A DNA stretch of 64,000 nucleotides, taken from positions 51,406 through 115,405 of the forward strand of contig NZ_LHVH01000006.1 of NCBI RefSeq assembly GCF_001269885.1, given 5' to 3'. The position numbers were made by a program, and so were the translations under genes. Origin of the DNA: Pseudomonas kilonensis (lineage in GTDB: Bacteria > Pseudomonadota > Gammaproteobacteria > Pseudomonadales > Pseudomonadaceae). Shown in pieces: positions 28,219-39,442 of the stretch. Numbering within the stretch: the stretch's first letter is position 1; every line of letters begins with the position of its first letter. The notes below the pieces were generated by a model. It was not told the DNA's origin. It saw only the letters and a list, made by a program, of their open reading frames with translations, and did not search any database.

Positions 28219-30666
28219 TCAGAACAGATCGATCGGCGCTGCTTCGTCCGCCGGCAGCGGGCTGCCCGGCGCTACACCGTTGCCCAGCTCATTGGCCGAG
28301 GGAGGGGTGTCTTCGCTCTTGAACAGTTCGAAGTACGCCCCCGGGGTGCCCGGTGTGGCGGCGCGGCCGCTGACCGGGTCGACCCGCAGGCTGAGGATGC
28401 CTTCCGGTTCCGGCTGGGTGTGCGGCGGCTTGTCCTTGAGGGCGGCGCCCATGTAGTTCATCCAGATCGGCAGCGCCACGGTGCCGCCGAACTCGCGGCG
28501 ACCCAGGCTTTCGGGCTGGTCGAAACCGGTCCAGACGGTGGTTATGTAATCGGCGTTGTAGCCGGAGAACCAGGCATCCTTGGATTCGTTGGTGGTACCG
28601 GTCTTGCCCGCCAGGTCGGTGCGGCCCAGGGCCAGGGCGCGGCGGCCAGTGCCGAGCTTGATCACGTCCTGCAGCATGCTGTTGAGAATGTAGGTGGTAC
28701 GGCCATCGACAATGCGTTCCGCGATGGCAGGCGCTTGGGGCAGGCCAGGGGGCGTGGTGGCTTCGCCCGGTGTCGCATTGACCGTGAACGTCTCGGTGGA
28801 CGGTGCGGCGACGCCATCGCTGGCCTGCTCACCTGTGGGAACGCGTGGCGGGTTGGCGACGAACAGCGTTTCACCGTTGCGGCTTTCAATCTTGTCGATG
28901 ATGTACGGGGTGATCTTGTACCCGCCGTTGGCGAACGCGCTCCAGCCCGTGGCGATCTCCATCGGCGTCAAGGTCGCGGTGCCCAGGGCCAGGGACAGGT
29001 TGCGCGGCAGGTCCTGCTTGTTGAAGCCGAACTTGCTGATGTAGTCGATGGTGCGGTCCACGCCCAGCGCTTGCAGCAGGCGGATCGAGACCAGGTTGCG
29101 GGACTTGTACAGCGCTTCGCGCAGGCGAATCGGGCCGAGGAACGTATTGGTGTCGTTCTTCGGGCGCCAGACCTTGTCCAGGTACTCGTCGACGAACACG
29201 ATTGGCGCATCGTTGACCAGGCTGGCGGCGGTGTAGCCGTTATCCAGGGCGGCGCTGTAGACGAACGGCTTGAAGCTCGAGCCCGGCTGGCGCTTGGCCT
29301 GCAACGCTCGGTTGTAATTGCTTTGCTCGAAGGCGAAGCCACCCACCAGCGAACGAATGGCGCCGTTCTGCGGGTCGAGGGACACCAGTGCGCCCTGGGC
29401 GGCCGGGATCTGGCTGAACTTCAGGGTGTTGTCCGCCTGGCGCTGGACGCGGATCAGGTCGCCGACCTGGGCGACGTCCGACGGCTGCCGTGGGTTGGCA
29501 CCCATGCTGTTGGTATTGAGGAACGGGCGGGCCCACTTCATGGTGTCCCAGGCCACGTGTTCTTCCTGTTCGGCGTTGCGGGTCAGCACCTTGATGCCGT
29601 CCTTGTCCACCGACGTGACGATCGCCGGCTCCAGGCTGCTGATGGTGCGCTGCTTGGTCAGCTCCAGTGCCCAGGCTTCCTTGGTCTTGCCCGGCAGGCG
29701 CGATTCAGGGCCGCGGTAGCCGTGGCGCTGGTCGTAGGTCATCAGGCCTTCGTGCAGCGCGGTGTTGGCCATTTCCTGCAAGTTGCTCGGCACCGTGGTG
29801 GTCACGCGAAAACCTTCGGTATAAGCATCGCTGCCATAGCGCCCGACCATCTCGGCGCGGGCCATCTCGGCGATGTACGGTGCGTTCACTTCCGGGGTCG
29901 GTACGTGATAGCTGGCGTTCAGCGGCTCATTGATCGCGGTGGTGTAGTCGGCCTCGCTGATCTTGCCGAGCTTGTACATGCGCCCCAGGATCCAGTCGCG
30001 ACGCTCCTTGCTGCGCGCCGGGTTGGCCAGCGGGTTGAAGCGCGATGGTGCCTTGGGCAGGCCGGCGATCATCGCCATCTGCGCCAGGCTCACATCGCGG
30101 ATCGACTTGCCGTAATACACCTGCGCCGCGGCCTCGATGCCGTAGGCACGGTTGCCCAGGTAAATCTTGTTCACGTACAGCTCGAGGATTTCATCCTTGG
30201 TCAGCTGCCGCTCGATCTGCAGGGCCAGGAGGATCTCGGTGGTCTTGCGCGAGAAGCTGCGTTCGCTGGTCAGGAAGAAGTTCTTGGCCACCTGCATGGT
30301 GATGGTGCTGCCGCCGGACTGGATGTGCCCGCTCTTGACCAACTGGCTGGCGGCGCGCATCAGGCTACCTGGATCGACGCCATAGTGATTGGCGAAGTTA
30401 TCGTCTTCAGCACTTAGTAACGCATTGATGAAATTGGGGGGAATGTCGGCGAAACGGATTGGTGTGCGGCGCATTTCGCCAAATTCGGCGATCAACTTGT
30501 TGTCGCTGCTGTACACCCGCAAAGGAATCTGCAACTGAATACTTCTCAGCGCCTCCACGGACGGCAATCCCGGACTAAGGTAAAGAAAAGCACCGCTCAG
30601 GCCCAAGAGCAGTCCGCAGAAAACGGCGACGATGGACCATCCGAAAAATTTCAGCAGACGAATCAA
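28219..30666 (-). CDS. mrcA: Penicillin-binding protein 1A (bifunctional peptidoglycan synthase)
   Basis: Class A PBP that polymerises and cross-links peptidoglycan in the periplasm. About 815 residues from a TTG at 30666 (IRLLKFFGWSIVAVFCGLLL membrane helix). The GT51 domain shows SAEDDNFANHYGVD and GGSTITMQVAKNFFL; the transpeptidase has the active serine in PGSSFKPFVYS, and the KTG triad KTGTTNESKDAWF. The start is uncertain: another TTG lies at 30735, and neither has a strong ribosome-binding site. Divergent from pilM, as in P. aeruginosa ponA. Often called ponA. Confidence 0.95.
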   Translation of the reverse strand: MIRLLKFFGWSIVAVFCGLLLGLSGAFLYLSPGLPSVEALRSIQLQIPLRVYSSDNKLIAEFGEMRRTPIRFADIPPNFINALLSAEDDNFANHYGVDPGSLMRAASQLVKSGHIQSGGSTITMQVAKNFFLTSERSFSRKTTEILLALQIERQLTKDEILELYVNKIYLGNRAYGIEAAAQVYYGKSIRDVSLAQMAMIAGLPKAPSRFNPLANPARSKERRDWILGRMYKLGKISEADYTTAINEPLNASYHVPTPEVNAPYIAEMARAEMVGRYGSDAYTEGFRVTTTVPSNLQEMANTALHEGLMTYDQRHGYRGPESRLPGKTKEAWALELTKQRTISSLEPAIVTSVDKDGIKVLTRNAEQEEHVAWDTMKWARPFLNTNSMGANPRQPSDVAQVGDLIRVQRQADNTLKFSQIPAAQGALVSLDPQNGAIRSLVGGFAFEQSNYNRALQAKRQPGSSFKPFVYSAALDNGYTAASLVNDAPIVFVDEYLDKVWRPKNDTNTFLGPIRLREALYKSRNLVSIRLLQALGVDRTIDYISKFGFNKQDLPRNLSLALGTATLTPMEIATGWSAFANGGYKITPYIIDKIESRNGETLFVANPPRVPTGEQASDGVAAPSTETFTVNATPGEATTPPGLPQAPAIAERIVDGRTTYILNSMLQDVIKLGTGRRALALGRTDLAGKTGTTNESKDAWFSGYNADYITTVWTGFDQPESLGRREFGGTVALPIWMNYMGAALKDKPPHTQPEPEGILSLRVDPVSGRAATPGTPGAYFELFKSEDTPPSANELGNGVAPGSPLPADEAAPIDLF

Positions 30667-30755
30667 GGCTTTTGGATATCCAGGCAAAGAATGAAAAAGG
30701 CGCCAGGTGCAGGGATGGACCCGTGCTTGCAACAAAGCGAAAAAAAACGCTGGGC

Positions 30756-30761
30756 ATTATA
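30756..30761 (-). promoter_or_regulatory. Candidate -10 element of the PBP1A gene
   Basis: Perfect TATAAT on the minus strand, about 90 bases ahead of the proposed TTG start and inside the 205-base divergent gap with pilM. No clear -35 is seen at the right distance. Confidence 0.4.
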
Positions 30762-30844
30762 AGCATTTTTTTTCATCGGGAATGCCATCCGGGCTTCCGT
30801 CGGACGGCCGTGATTGAACGCAATGCGTATTCGAGAGTCCGTAA

Positions 30845-31935
<1,091 letters not shown>

Positions 31936-31936
<1 letters not shown>

Positions 31937-32502
31937 TGGCGCGGATCAACCTGCTCCCCTGGCGCGAAGAGCTGCGTGAAGAACGGCGCAAACGCTTTTT
32001 GCTGGCCTTGGTGGGGGCGCTGGTCGGCGCGGTCGGCGTGGTCCTGGTCGCGGTCCGGTACATCGACAGCGCCATCGACCAACAGGTCGCTCGCAATAGC
32101 CATCTTTCCGAGCAGATCGCCGTGCTGGACGGGCGCATCAAGCAGATCAGCGAATTGAAAGCCCGGCGCCAGCAATTGCTGGAGCGCATGCGCATCATCC
32201 AGGACTTGCAAGGTAACCGGCCGGTCAGCGGGCGCATCTTCGACCAGTTGGTGCGGACCTTGCCGGAGGGGGTGTATTTCACCGAAGTGAAGATGGAAGA
32301 GCGAATGCTCTCGATCAAGGGGGCTGCGGAGTCGAACAACCGGGTCTCGGACCTGATGCGCAACCTGGACTCGTCGGACCTGTTCGACACGCCCAGTCTG
32401 ACGGAGGTCAAGGCCACCACCGCAGGGCAGCTCGACCAGGCCAACGTCTTCCAGCTGACGGTTCGCCAGACCCGCCCGGCCGATGCGGAGGACGCCCAAT
32501 GA
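31936..32502 (+). CDS. pilN: Type IV pilus assembly protein PilN
   Basis: Bitopic inner-membrane protein of the pilus alignment complex. The 188-residue product starts MARINLLPWREELREERRKR, containing the INLLPWR motif that docks on PilM, followed by a membrane helix (about 22-42) and a periplasmic coiled coil and ferredoxin-like fold that pairs with PilO. Its ATG overlaps the pilM stop by one base. Confidence 0.96.
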
Positions 32503-33122
32503 AACCAGGGGAGTGGTTCGACGCACTGCGCAAGATCGATCTCAGTGACCTGGACACCAACAACATCGGTTCCTGGCCGGCGCCGATCAAATGGCTGGCC
32601 GGGGTCCTGCTGGTGGTCCTGGTGCTGGGGCTGGGCTATAACTTTGCCTTGAGTGACCTGGAGAACCAGTTGCAGCAGGTGCGCGAGGAAGAAAACACCC
32701 TCAAGGCGCAATTCGCGGGCAAGGCCCACATGGCCGCGAACCTGGAGCGCTACACCGAGCAGATGAAGCAGATGGAAACGTCTTTTGGTGTGCTGTTGCG
32801 GCAATTGCCCAGCGATACCGAAGTACCGGGCCTGCTGGAGGACATTACTCGCACCGGCCTGGGCAGTGGCCTGGAGTTCGAGGAAATCAAGCTGCTGCCG
32901 GAGGTCACCCAGCCGTTCTACATCGAGTTGCCGATCCAGATCACCGTCACCGGTGGCTACCACGACCTGGCGACGTTCGTCAGTGGGGTGGCGGGGCTGC
33001 CCCGTATTGTCACGCTGCACGATTTCGAGATCGCACCGATGGAGCCCGAGGCCGGCGCGAAGCTGCGCATGAGCATCCAGGCCAAGACCTACCGGTACAA
33101 CGAGCAGGAGGCGCAGCCATGA
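32499..33122 (+). CDS. pilO: Type IV pilus assembly protein PilO
   Basis: Bitopic partner of PilN in the periplasmic PilNOP subcomplex. The 207-residue protein has a cytoplasmic N-terminus (MKPGEWFDALRKIDLSDLDT), a membrane helix about 28-46 (WLAGVLLVVLVLGLGYNFAL), a coiled coil, and a ferredoxin-like C-terminal domain. It overlaps pilN and pilP by four bases each. Confidence 0.96.
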   Translation: MKPGEWFDALRKIDLSDLDTNNIGSWPAPIKWLAGVLLVVLVLGLGYNFALSDLENQLQQVREEENTLKAQFAGKAHMAANLERYTEQMKQMETSFGVLLRQLPSDTEVPGLLEDITRTGLGSGLEFEEIKLLPEVTQPFYIELPIQITVTGGYHDLATFVSGVAGLPRIVTLHDFEIAPMEPEAGAKLRMSIQAKTYRYNEQEAQP

Positions 33123-33646
33123 GGCCGGTGTGTCGCATCTGCCTGCTGGCAGGCCTGGTCACGCTGGCGGGCTGCGGGAACGACAACGGTTTCAGCGACC
33201 TGGACGCCTACATGAATGAAGTGCGCCTGCGGCCGCCCGGCAAGATCGAGCCGACGCCGACGTTCAGGCCCTACGAAACCTTTACCTACAGTGCCGCCAA
33301 CCTGCGCAGCCCGTTTTCCCGGCAGGTCCGCGTGGACCAGGCCGAGCGTCAGCGGGGCTCGCGCAACGTCCGGCCCGACCCCAACCGAGTCAAGCAGTAC
33401 CTGGAAGGCTTCAACATCGAGCAGTTTGAAATGGTCGGTACGATCTCCAACGTCAGTGGCTCCTTCGCGCTCCTGCGGGGCGCGGGCGGGGTGCATCGGC
33501 TCAAGGTCGGTGACTATCTGGGGCGCAACGACGGGCGGATCGTCAACATCAGTGCCACCCAGGTCGATGTGGTCGAAATCGTTCCCGATGGCGAGGGTGC
33601 CTGGCTGGAGCGACCACGGACCATTCCTTTGAAAGAGCATTCATAG
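33119..33646 (+). CDS. pilP: Type IV pilus lipoprotein PilP
   Basis: Inner-membrane lipoprotein connecting the PilNO complex to the PilQ secretin. The signal peptide MRPVCRICLLAGLVTLAGCG ends in a lipobox LAGC with the lipidated Cys at about 19. The C-terminal HR-type domain includes FEMVGTISNVSGSFALLRG and HRLKVGDYLGRNDGRI. 175 residues; pilQ follows 13 bases after the stop. Confidence 0.96.
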   Translation: MRPVCRICLLAGLVTLAGCGNDNGFSDLDAYMNEVRLRPPGKIEPTPTFRPYETFTYSAANLRSPFSRQVRVDQAERQRGSRNVRPDPNRVKQYLEGFNIEQFEMVGTISNVSGSFALLRGAGGVHRLKVGDYLGRNDGRIVNISATQVDVVEIVPDGEGAWLERPRTIPLKEHS

Positions 33647-33659
33647 TGGAACTCGAACA

Positions 33660-35726
33660 ATGAACAGGTTTTTTTCAGCCCTCGGTATCTCGCTATGGAT
33701 AGCGCTGTTGTCGCCGATGGTTCATGGGGCCAGTCTGAAGACGCTGGATGTGGCGGCGTTGCCGGGGGACCGTGTCGAGTTGAAGCTCACCTTCGACGGG
33801 CCGCCGCCGACACCCCGGGGCTACACCACCGAACAACCGGCGCGGATTGCACTGGACCTGCCGGGCGTGACCAATCAACTGTCCAGCAAGCGCCGCGACC
33901 TGGGCGGGGGCAATGCACGCAGCGCCACCGTGGTCGAGGCGGGGGATCGCACCCGGTTGATCATCGGCCTTACCCAACTGGCGCCGTATGACACCCGGGT
34001 CGAAGGTAACAACCTGTTCGTGGTGGTTGGCAAGGGCGCTGCCCCGAAGGCTGCCGCCCAGGCCCCGCGCGCGGCGGTTGCCGCGCCTGCGAGGGCCAGT
34101 GCGCCGGTGGGCAAGGCGATCCGTGGGGTGGACTTCCAGCGCGGGACCCAGGGCGAAGGCAACGTGGTGATCGATCTGTCTGATCCGTCCATCGCCCCGG
34201 ACATCCAGGAGCGCGAAGGCAAGATCATCCTCAATTTCGCCAGGACCCAGTTGCCAGAACCGCTGCGGGTGCGCCTGGACGTCAAGGACTTCGCCACCCC
34301 GGTGCAATTCGTCAATGCCAGCGCCGGCAGCGACCGGGCGACCATCAGTATCGAACCCAGTGGCACCTTCGACTACTCGACCTACCAGACCGACAACAAG
34401 CTCACCGTCAGCGTCCGGCCCATGACCGTCGACGACCTGCAGAAACGCAACGCCGACCGCGCGGCCTACAGTGGCGAGAAGCTCTCGCTCAACTTCCAGG
34501 ACATCGAGGTGCGTTCGGTCCTGCAACTGATTGCCGATTTTACCAACCTGAACCTCGTGGCCAGCGATACGGTGCAGGGTGGTATCACCCTGCGGCTGCA
34601 GAATGTGCCTTGGGACCAGGCGCTCGACCTGGTGCTCAAGACCAAGGGATTGGACAAGCGCAAGGTTGGCAACGTGCTGTTGGTGGCTCCGGCCGATGAA
34701 ATTGCCGCCCGTGAGCGCCAGGAGTTGGAGTCGCAGAAGCAGATTGCCGACCTGGCGCCGCTGCGGCGTGAGCTGTTGCAGGTCAACTATGCGAAGGCGG
34801 CGGACATCGCCAAGCTCTTCCAGTCGGTGACCAGTGCCGAGGCAAAAGCCGATGAGCGCGGCACGATCACGGTCGATGAGCGAACCAACAACATCATTGC
34901 CTACCAGACCCAGGACCGCCTCGACGAACTGCGCCGGATCGTGGCGCAGCTGGATATTCCGGTGCGCCAGGTGATGATCGAGGCGCGGATTGTCGAGGCT
35001 AACGTCGACTACGACAAAAGCCTGGGCGTACGCTGGGGCGGTTCGATTCAAAACAAAGGCAACTGGAGTTCCTCGGGGGTCACCACGGGCGACTCCACCA
35101 CCATCGGCACGCCGGGCAGCACCAGCACCAACCAGCCGTTCGTCGACCTGGGCGCCACGGGCAATACCTCGGGCATCGGCATAGCCTTCATTACCGACAA
35201 CGTATTGCTGGACCTTGAGTTGACGGCCATGGAGAAAACCGGCAACGGGGAAATCGTCTCCCAGCCCAAGGTGGTGACGTCCGACAAGGAGACGGCAAAG
35301 ATCCTCAAGGGTACGGAAATTCCTTATCAGGAAGCCAGTTCCAGCGGTGCTACGTCGGTGTCGTTCAAGGAGGCTTCGCTGTCGCTGGAGGTGACCCCGC
35401 AGATCACTCCAGACAACCGGATCATCATGGAGGTCAAGGTCACCAAGGATGAGCCGGACTACCTGAACAAGGTGAATGATGTGCCGCCGATCAAGAAAAA
35501 CGAGGTCAATGCCAAGGTCCTGGTCAATGATGGCGAGACCATTGTGATTGGTGGGGTTTTCTCAAATACTCAGAGCAAGGTTGTAGATAAGGTGCCATTT
35601 CTTGGCGATGTGCCGTATCTTGGCCGCCTTTTCCGGCGTGATGTGGTTTCGGATAGCAAATCCGAGCTGCTGGTGTTCCTCACTCCGCGTATCATGAATA
35701 ACCAGGCGATTGCTGTGAGTCGTTGA
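33660..35726 (+). CDS. pilQ: Type IV pilus secretin PilQ
   Basis: Outer-membrane multimeric channel through which the pilus passes. The 688-residue product has a signal peptide ([19 protein letters not shown] to about 24), two AMIN domains that bind peptidoglycan (about 25-235), N0 and N1 domains, and the C-terminal secretin domain with [20 protein letters not shown] and [14 protein letters not shown]. It ends the pilMNOPQ operon; aroK starts four bases downstream. Confidence 0.97.
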   Translation: MNRFFSALGISLWIALLSPMVHGASLKTLDVAALPGDRVELKLTFDGPPPTPRGYTTEQPARIALDLPGVTNQLSSKRRDLGGGNARSATVVEAGDRTRLIIGLTQLAPYDTRVEGNNLFVVVGKGAAPKAAAQAPRAAVAAPARASAPVGKAIRGVDFQRGTQGEGNVVIDLSDPSIAPDIQEREGKIILNFARTQLPEPLRVRLDVKDFATPVQFVNASAGSDRATISIEPSGTFDYSTYQTDNKLTVSVRPMTVDDLQKRNADRAAYSGEKLSLNFQDIEVRSVLQLIADFTNLNLVASDTVQGGITLRLQNVPWDQALDLVLKTKGLDKRKVGNVLLVAPADEIAARERQELESQKQIADLAPLRRELLQVNYAKAADIAKLFQSVTSAEAKADERGTITVDERTNNIIAYQTQDRLDELRRIVAQLDIPVRQVMIEARIVEANVDYDKSLGVRWGGSIQNKGNWSSSGVTTGDSTTIGTPGSTSTNQPFVDLGATGNTSGIGIAFITDNVLLDLELTAMEKTGNGEIVSQPKVVTSDKETAKILKGTEIPYQEASSSGATSVSFKEASLSLEVTPQITPDNRIIMEVKVTKDEPDYLNKVNDVPPIKKNEVNAKVLVNDGETIVIGGVFSNTQSKVVDKVPFLGDVPYLGRLFRRDVVSDSKSELLVFLTPRIMNNQAIAVSR

Positions 35727-35730
35727 TTCT

Positions 35731-36249
35731 GTGCGAAATTTGATTCTTGTTGGGCCGATGGGCGCTGGAAAAAGCACCATCGGCCGTTTGCTGGCCAAAG
35801 AGCTGCGCCTGCCGTTCAAAGATTCCGACAAGGAAATTGAATTGCGCACGGGCGCCAATATCCCATGGATTTTCGACAAGGAAGGCGAACCGGGCTTTCG
35901 TGACCGTGAGCAGGCGATGATCGCCGAGCTGTGCGCGTTCGATGGCGTGGTGCTTGCCACCGGTGGCGGCGCGGTGATGCGCGAAGCCAATCGTCGGGCG
36001 CTGCATGCCGGCGGACGAGTGGTCTATCTGCATGCTTCTGTCGAGCAGCAGGTCGGTCGCACCGCCCGGGATCGCAACCGCCCGCTGTTGCGCACCGCCG
36101 ACCCGGCCAAGACCCTGCGGGACCTCCTGGCGCTGCGTGATCCGCTGTATCGGGAGATCGCCGACCTGGTGGTGGAAACCGACGAGCGGCCGCCGCGAAT
36201 GGTGGTGCTGGACATTCTCGATCGCCTTCAGCAACTGCCTCCCCGTTAA
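35731..36249 (+). CDS. aroK: Shikimate kinase
   Basis: Phosphorylates shikimate in the chorismate pathway. The 172-residue P-loop kinase starts at a GTG ([16 protein letters not shown]), with Walker [10 protein letters not shown] at 8-16, the shikimate-binding DSDKEIE and the glycine-rich ATGGGAVM, and the lid RTADRNRPLL-like segment [12 protein letters not shown]. It starts only four bases after the pilQ stop, so it is transcribed with the pilus genes, and aroB follows after 148 bases. Confidence 0.97.
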   Translation: MRNLILVGPMGAGKSTIGRLLAKELRLPFKDSDKEIELRTGANIPWIFDKEGEPGFRDREQAMIAELCAFDGVVLATGGGAVMREANRRALHAGGRVVYLHASVEQQVGRTARDRNRPLLRTADPAKTLRDLLALRDPLYREIADLVVETDERPPRMVVLDILDRLQQLPPR

Positions 36250-36397
36250 TGCGCTTGGCGAAATGCGCTATCCTCGGCGTCCCGTCATGGCCCGCCTGGG
36301 GCGTGGCGGATGGCCATTAACTGGCGTCAGAACAAGCACCGTGGACTTTCGTTAATTGCAGGCAGGACGCCTGATTCCATCTTCACTGTGGGGACAC

Positions 36398-37498
36398 ATG
36401 CAGACACTTAAGGTCGACCTGGGCGAGCGCAGCTACCCGATTCATATTGGCGAAGGCTTGCTGGACCAGCCCGAACTGCTGGCGCCGCATATCGCCGGGC
36501 GGCAAGTGGCGATCATTTCCAATGAAACCGTCGCACCCCTGTATCTGGAACGTCTGACCCGCAGCCTGTCGGCCTTCTCGGTCATTTCCGTGGTATTGCC
36601 CGACGGCGAAGCCTTCAAGAACTGGGAAACCCTGCAACTTATTTTCGACGGCCTGCTGACTGCGCGCCACGATCGTCGCACCACGGTGGTTGCCTTGGGT
36701 GGCGGTGTGATCGGCGACATGGCCGGCTTTGCAGCCGCCTGCTATCAGCGTGGCGTCGATTTCATCCAGATCCCCACCACGCTGCTGTCGCAGGTCGACT
36801 CGTCGGTGGGCGGCAAGACCGGGATCAACCATCCGCTGGGCAAGAACATGGTCGGTGCTTTCTATCAGCCCAATGTGGTGCTGATCGACACCGCCACCCT
36901 CAATACCTTGCCGGCCCGCGAACTGTCTGCGGGGCTGGCGGAAGTCATCAAGTACGGGCTGATCTGCGACGAGCCATTCCTGGGCTGGCTCGAGGAGAAC
37001 GTCGACCGCCTGCGTGCGCTGGATCAAGCGGCCCTGACCTACGCCATCGAGCGCTCCTGCGCCGCCAAGGCTGCCGTGGTCGGTGCCGATGAGCGTGAGT
37101 CGGGGGTGCGCGCCACCCTCAACCTGGGTCACACCTTTGGCCATGCCATCGAAACCCACATGGGCTATGGTGTCTGGCTGCACGGTGAAGCGGTTGCGGC
37201 CGGTACGGTCATGGCCCTGGAGATGTCTACGCGCCTGGGCTGGATCAGCGAACAGGAGCGTGATCGCGGTATTCGTCTGTTCCAGCGCGCCGGGCTGCCG
37301 GTGGTTCCGCCCGAGGAAATGAGCGAGGCGGATTTTCTTGAACACATGGCAATCGACAAAAAAGTGATCGACGGTCGTCTGCGCCTGGTGCTGCTGCGCC
37401 ACATGGGCGAAGCGGTGGTGACCGACGATTATCCGAAAGAAGTTCTACAGGCCACGCTGGGAGCGGACTACCGCGCCCTGGCTCAGCTTAAAGGTTAA
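36398..37498 (+). CDS. aroB: 3-dehydroquinate synthase
   Basis: Second step of the shikimate pathway: cyclises DAHP to 3-dehydroquinate with NAD+ and zinc. The 366-residue enzyme begins [20 protein letters not shown] from an ATG preceded by GGGGAC. Recognisable motifs are [33 protein letters not shown], and the zinc ligands in [11 protein letters not shown] and [11 protein letters not shown]. Longer in-frame starts are not family-like. The DamX-like gene begins 10 bases after the stop. Confidence 0.97.
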   Translation: MQTLKVDLGERSYPIHIGEGLLDQPELLAPHIAGRQVAIISNETVAPLYLERLTRSLSAFSVISVVLPDGEAFKNWETLQLIFDGLLTARHDRRTTVVALGGGVIGDMAGFAAACYQRGVDFIQIPTTLLSQVDSSVGGKTGINHPLGKNMVGAFYQPNVVLIDTATLNTLPARELSAGLAEVIKYGLICDEPFLGWLEENVDRLRALDQAALTYAIERSCAAKAAVVGADERESGVRATLNLGHTFGHAIETHMGYGVWLHGEAVAAGTVMALEMSTRLGWISEQERDRGIRLFQRAGLPVVPPEEMSEADFLEHMAIDKKVIDGRLRLVLLRHMGEAVVTDDYPKEVLQATLGADYRALAQLKG

Positions 37499-37508
37499 TA
37501 AGATTCCG

Positions 37509-39092
37509 ATGACTAGTTTGCATGCCGACGAGGCTTTCCTCGGCCATTTCCAATTGAGTCATGACCCTTTCGCACCGCGGGTCCCGGGCTTCAAGTTCTT
37601 CCCTGCCCAGCGCAAACCAGTACTGGGCCAGTTGCATCACCTGGCGCGCTACAGCCAGTTGCTGCTGGTGGTCACCGGTCCCCAGGGCAGCGGCAAGACC
37701 TTGCTGCGCCAGGCCCTGGTGGCCAGCACCAACAAGCAGTCCGTGCAAAGCGTGGTGGTGTCGGCCCGTGGCGCTGGCGATGCCGCCGGTGTATTGCGTC
37801 AGGTGGCCCAGGCGCTGAACGTCGCGCAGGCCGAAGTCGGTGCAATTCTCGATCAGATCGTGCAACTGGCGCTGACCGGGCAGGAAGTCTATCTGCTGGT
37901 GGACGATGCCGAGCAACTCGACGAGTCGGCTCTTGAGGCCCTGCTGGCCCTGGCAGCCGGTGCGCCGGAGGGTCGCCCTCATGTGTTCCTGTTTGGTGAG
38001 TCGTCGCTGATCGCCGACCTGGACCAATTGAGCCTTGAGGAAGAGCGCTTCCACGTCATCGAGCTGGCGCCCTATACCGAGGAAGAAACGCGTGAATACC
38101 TGGCCCAGCGTCTTGAGGGTGCGGGCCGGGGTATCGAACTTTTTACCGCCGATCAGATCTCTGAGATTCACGAAAGCGCCGACGGTTGGCCTGGCAACAT
38201 CAACCAGGTCGCCCGCGATGCTCTGATCGAAGTCATGATTGCTAGCCGCTCAGCGGTGAAGCGTCCAAGTATGGGGTTCAACATGCCGAAGAAACACGTA
38301 TTGGCAATTTCCGCCGTCGTCGTGGTCGCGGTTGCCGCCGCCTGGCTGATGCCGGGTCGCACCAAGGCACCCACCACGGGTGCCCCTGCCAACGAACAGG
38401 CGCAACTGCCCCTCGGCCAAGGGACGCCGCAACCCAACGGTGGTGCGCCGGCAGTGGAATTCGCCGGCAACACCCAGCCGATGCCACTGCCGCTGGTCGG
38501 CCAGTCGCAACCGGTCATGCGCGGCCCGCTGGCTGAAGCGGCCGGCGGCATCACCGAAGGCGACGACGGTGCGGCGCCACCGATCGACGACAGCAGCGAC
38601 GTGCCTCCGACCGTGACCACCACTGCGCCGCCTGTGGGCGTGCCGGCGGGTCCTGCACCGACGCCAACGCCTGCTCCGGCCGCCAAGCCGACCCCGGCGC
38701 CCACCCAGGTGGCCACCGCCAAGCCAGTCCCGGTTCCAGCGCCTGCCGCCAAGCCCGCGGCGCCAGCACCCGCAGCCAAGCCTGCTGCTCCGGCCAAGGC
38801 CACGGGCGGTAGCTGGTACGCTGGCCAGGCACCGGGCAACTACGTAGTGCAGATCCTCGGCACCAGCTCCGAAGCCGCGGCACAGAGCTTCGTCAAGGAG
38901 CAGGGCGGCGAGTACCGCTATTTCAAGAAAGTCCTCAATGGCAAGCCGCTGTATGTCATCACCTACGGCAGCTTTGCCAACCGTGATGCAGCCGTTTCCG
39001 CCATCAAGGCCTTGCCAGCGAAGGTTCAGGCTGGTAAACCTTGGCCTCGCACTGTCGCCAGCGTCCAACAGGAACTGGCAGCAACTCGCTGA
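37509..39092 (+). CDS. AAA ATPase with C-terminal SPOR domain (DamX-like)
   Basis: A 527-residue protein: N-terminal AAA/GspA-type ATPase (about 1-245) with Walker A GPQGSGKT at 57-64 and YLLVDDAEQLDE as Walker B, one membrane helix about 262-280 (ISAVVVVAVAAAWLMPG), a long Pro/Ala/Thr-rich periplasmic linker, and a SPOR domain (about 440-520, GNYVVQILGTSSEAAAQSFV). SPOR targets septal glycan, so a role in division is likely, as for E. coli DamX, which also follows aroB. A GC-rich hairpin follows. Confidence 0.88.
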   Translation: MTSLHADEAFLGHFQLSHDPFAPRVPGFKFFPAQRKPVLGQLHHLARYSQLLLVVTGPQGSGKTLLRQALVASTNKQSVQSVVVSARGAGDAAGVLRQVAQALNVAQAEVGAILDQIVQLALTGQEVYLLVDDAEQLDESALEALLALAAGAPEGRPHVFLFGESSLIADLDQLSLEEERFHVIELAPYTEEETREYLAQRLEGAGRGIELFTADQISEIHESADGWPGNINQVARDALIEVMIASRSAVKRPSMGFNMPKKHVLAISAVVVVAVAAAWLMPGRTKAPTTGAPANEQAQLPLGQGTPQPNGGAPAVEFAGNTQPMPLPLVGQSQPVMRGPLAEAAGGITEGDDGAAPPIDDSSDVPPTVTTTAPPVGVPAGPAPTPTPAPAAKPTPAPTQVATAKPVPVPAPAAKPAAPAPAAKPAAPAKATGGSWYAGQAPGNYVVQILGTSSEAAAQSFVKEQGGEYRYFKKVLNGKPLYVITYGSFANRDAAVSAIKALPAKVQAGKPWPRTVASVQQELAATR

Positions 39093-39098
39093 AGATTC

Positions 39099-39119
39099 GG
39101 CGGCCTTACCCAGGCCGCC
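39099..39119 (+). terminator. Hairpin after the DamX-like gene
   Basis: Perfect stem GGCGGCC-TTACCCA-GGCCGCC starting seven bases after the stop codon. There is no real T run, so termination is uncertain. A second hairpin, GCGACCT-TTC-AGGTCGC, lies at 39154-39170. The remaining gap to gltB holds its promoter and no gene. Confidence 0.5.
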
Positions 39120-39263
39120 TCTCCCGGCAACCTCAAAATTTCCGCAGGGGCGGGCGACCTTTCAGGTCGCGCGCCTTGTGGTGTCTGCGTCACAGTAGCG
39201 TTTGAGTCGTAGCGGTCGAACCCAAAAAAGTTTTGACTAGCACAGCATATAGCTTTAAACCTT

Positions 39264-39333
39264 TCACAAATGCGACATGGATTTGCGACAGTTCGTCGTC
39301 AAATTTGTGAGCCTCTGTGTCGGTGTGTACAAT
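39264..39333 (+). promoter_or_regulatory. Sigma-70 promoter of gltBD with inverted repeat over the -35
   Basis: TTGTGA (39305-39310) and TACAAT (39328-39333) are spaced by 17 bases, giving a leader of about 100 bases to the gltB ATG. An inverted repeat TCACAAAT (39264-39271) / ATTTGTGA (39303-39310) has its right arm on the -35, so a bound regulator could control access. Confidence 0.6.
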
Positions 39334-39442
39334 GACCTCCCTTTTGCCCCCGCAAAGCTGGCGTACGTTCGGCGCGGTATGCAACTGGTTGAATTGAAAA
39401 GAAATTTGCCTCGATTAGAGGCAGCCTGGTGAGAAAGTGTCT

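Noticed and set aside
28078..30417. 779-residue plus-strand frame over the PBP1A gene
   Set aside because: Shadow of PBP1A; its 5' part reads through the REP array.
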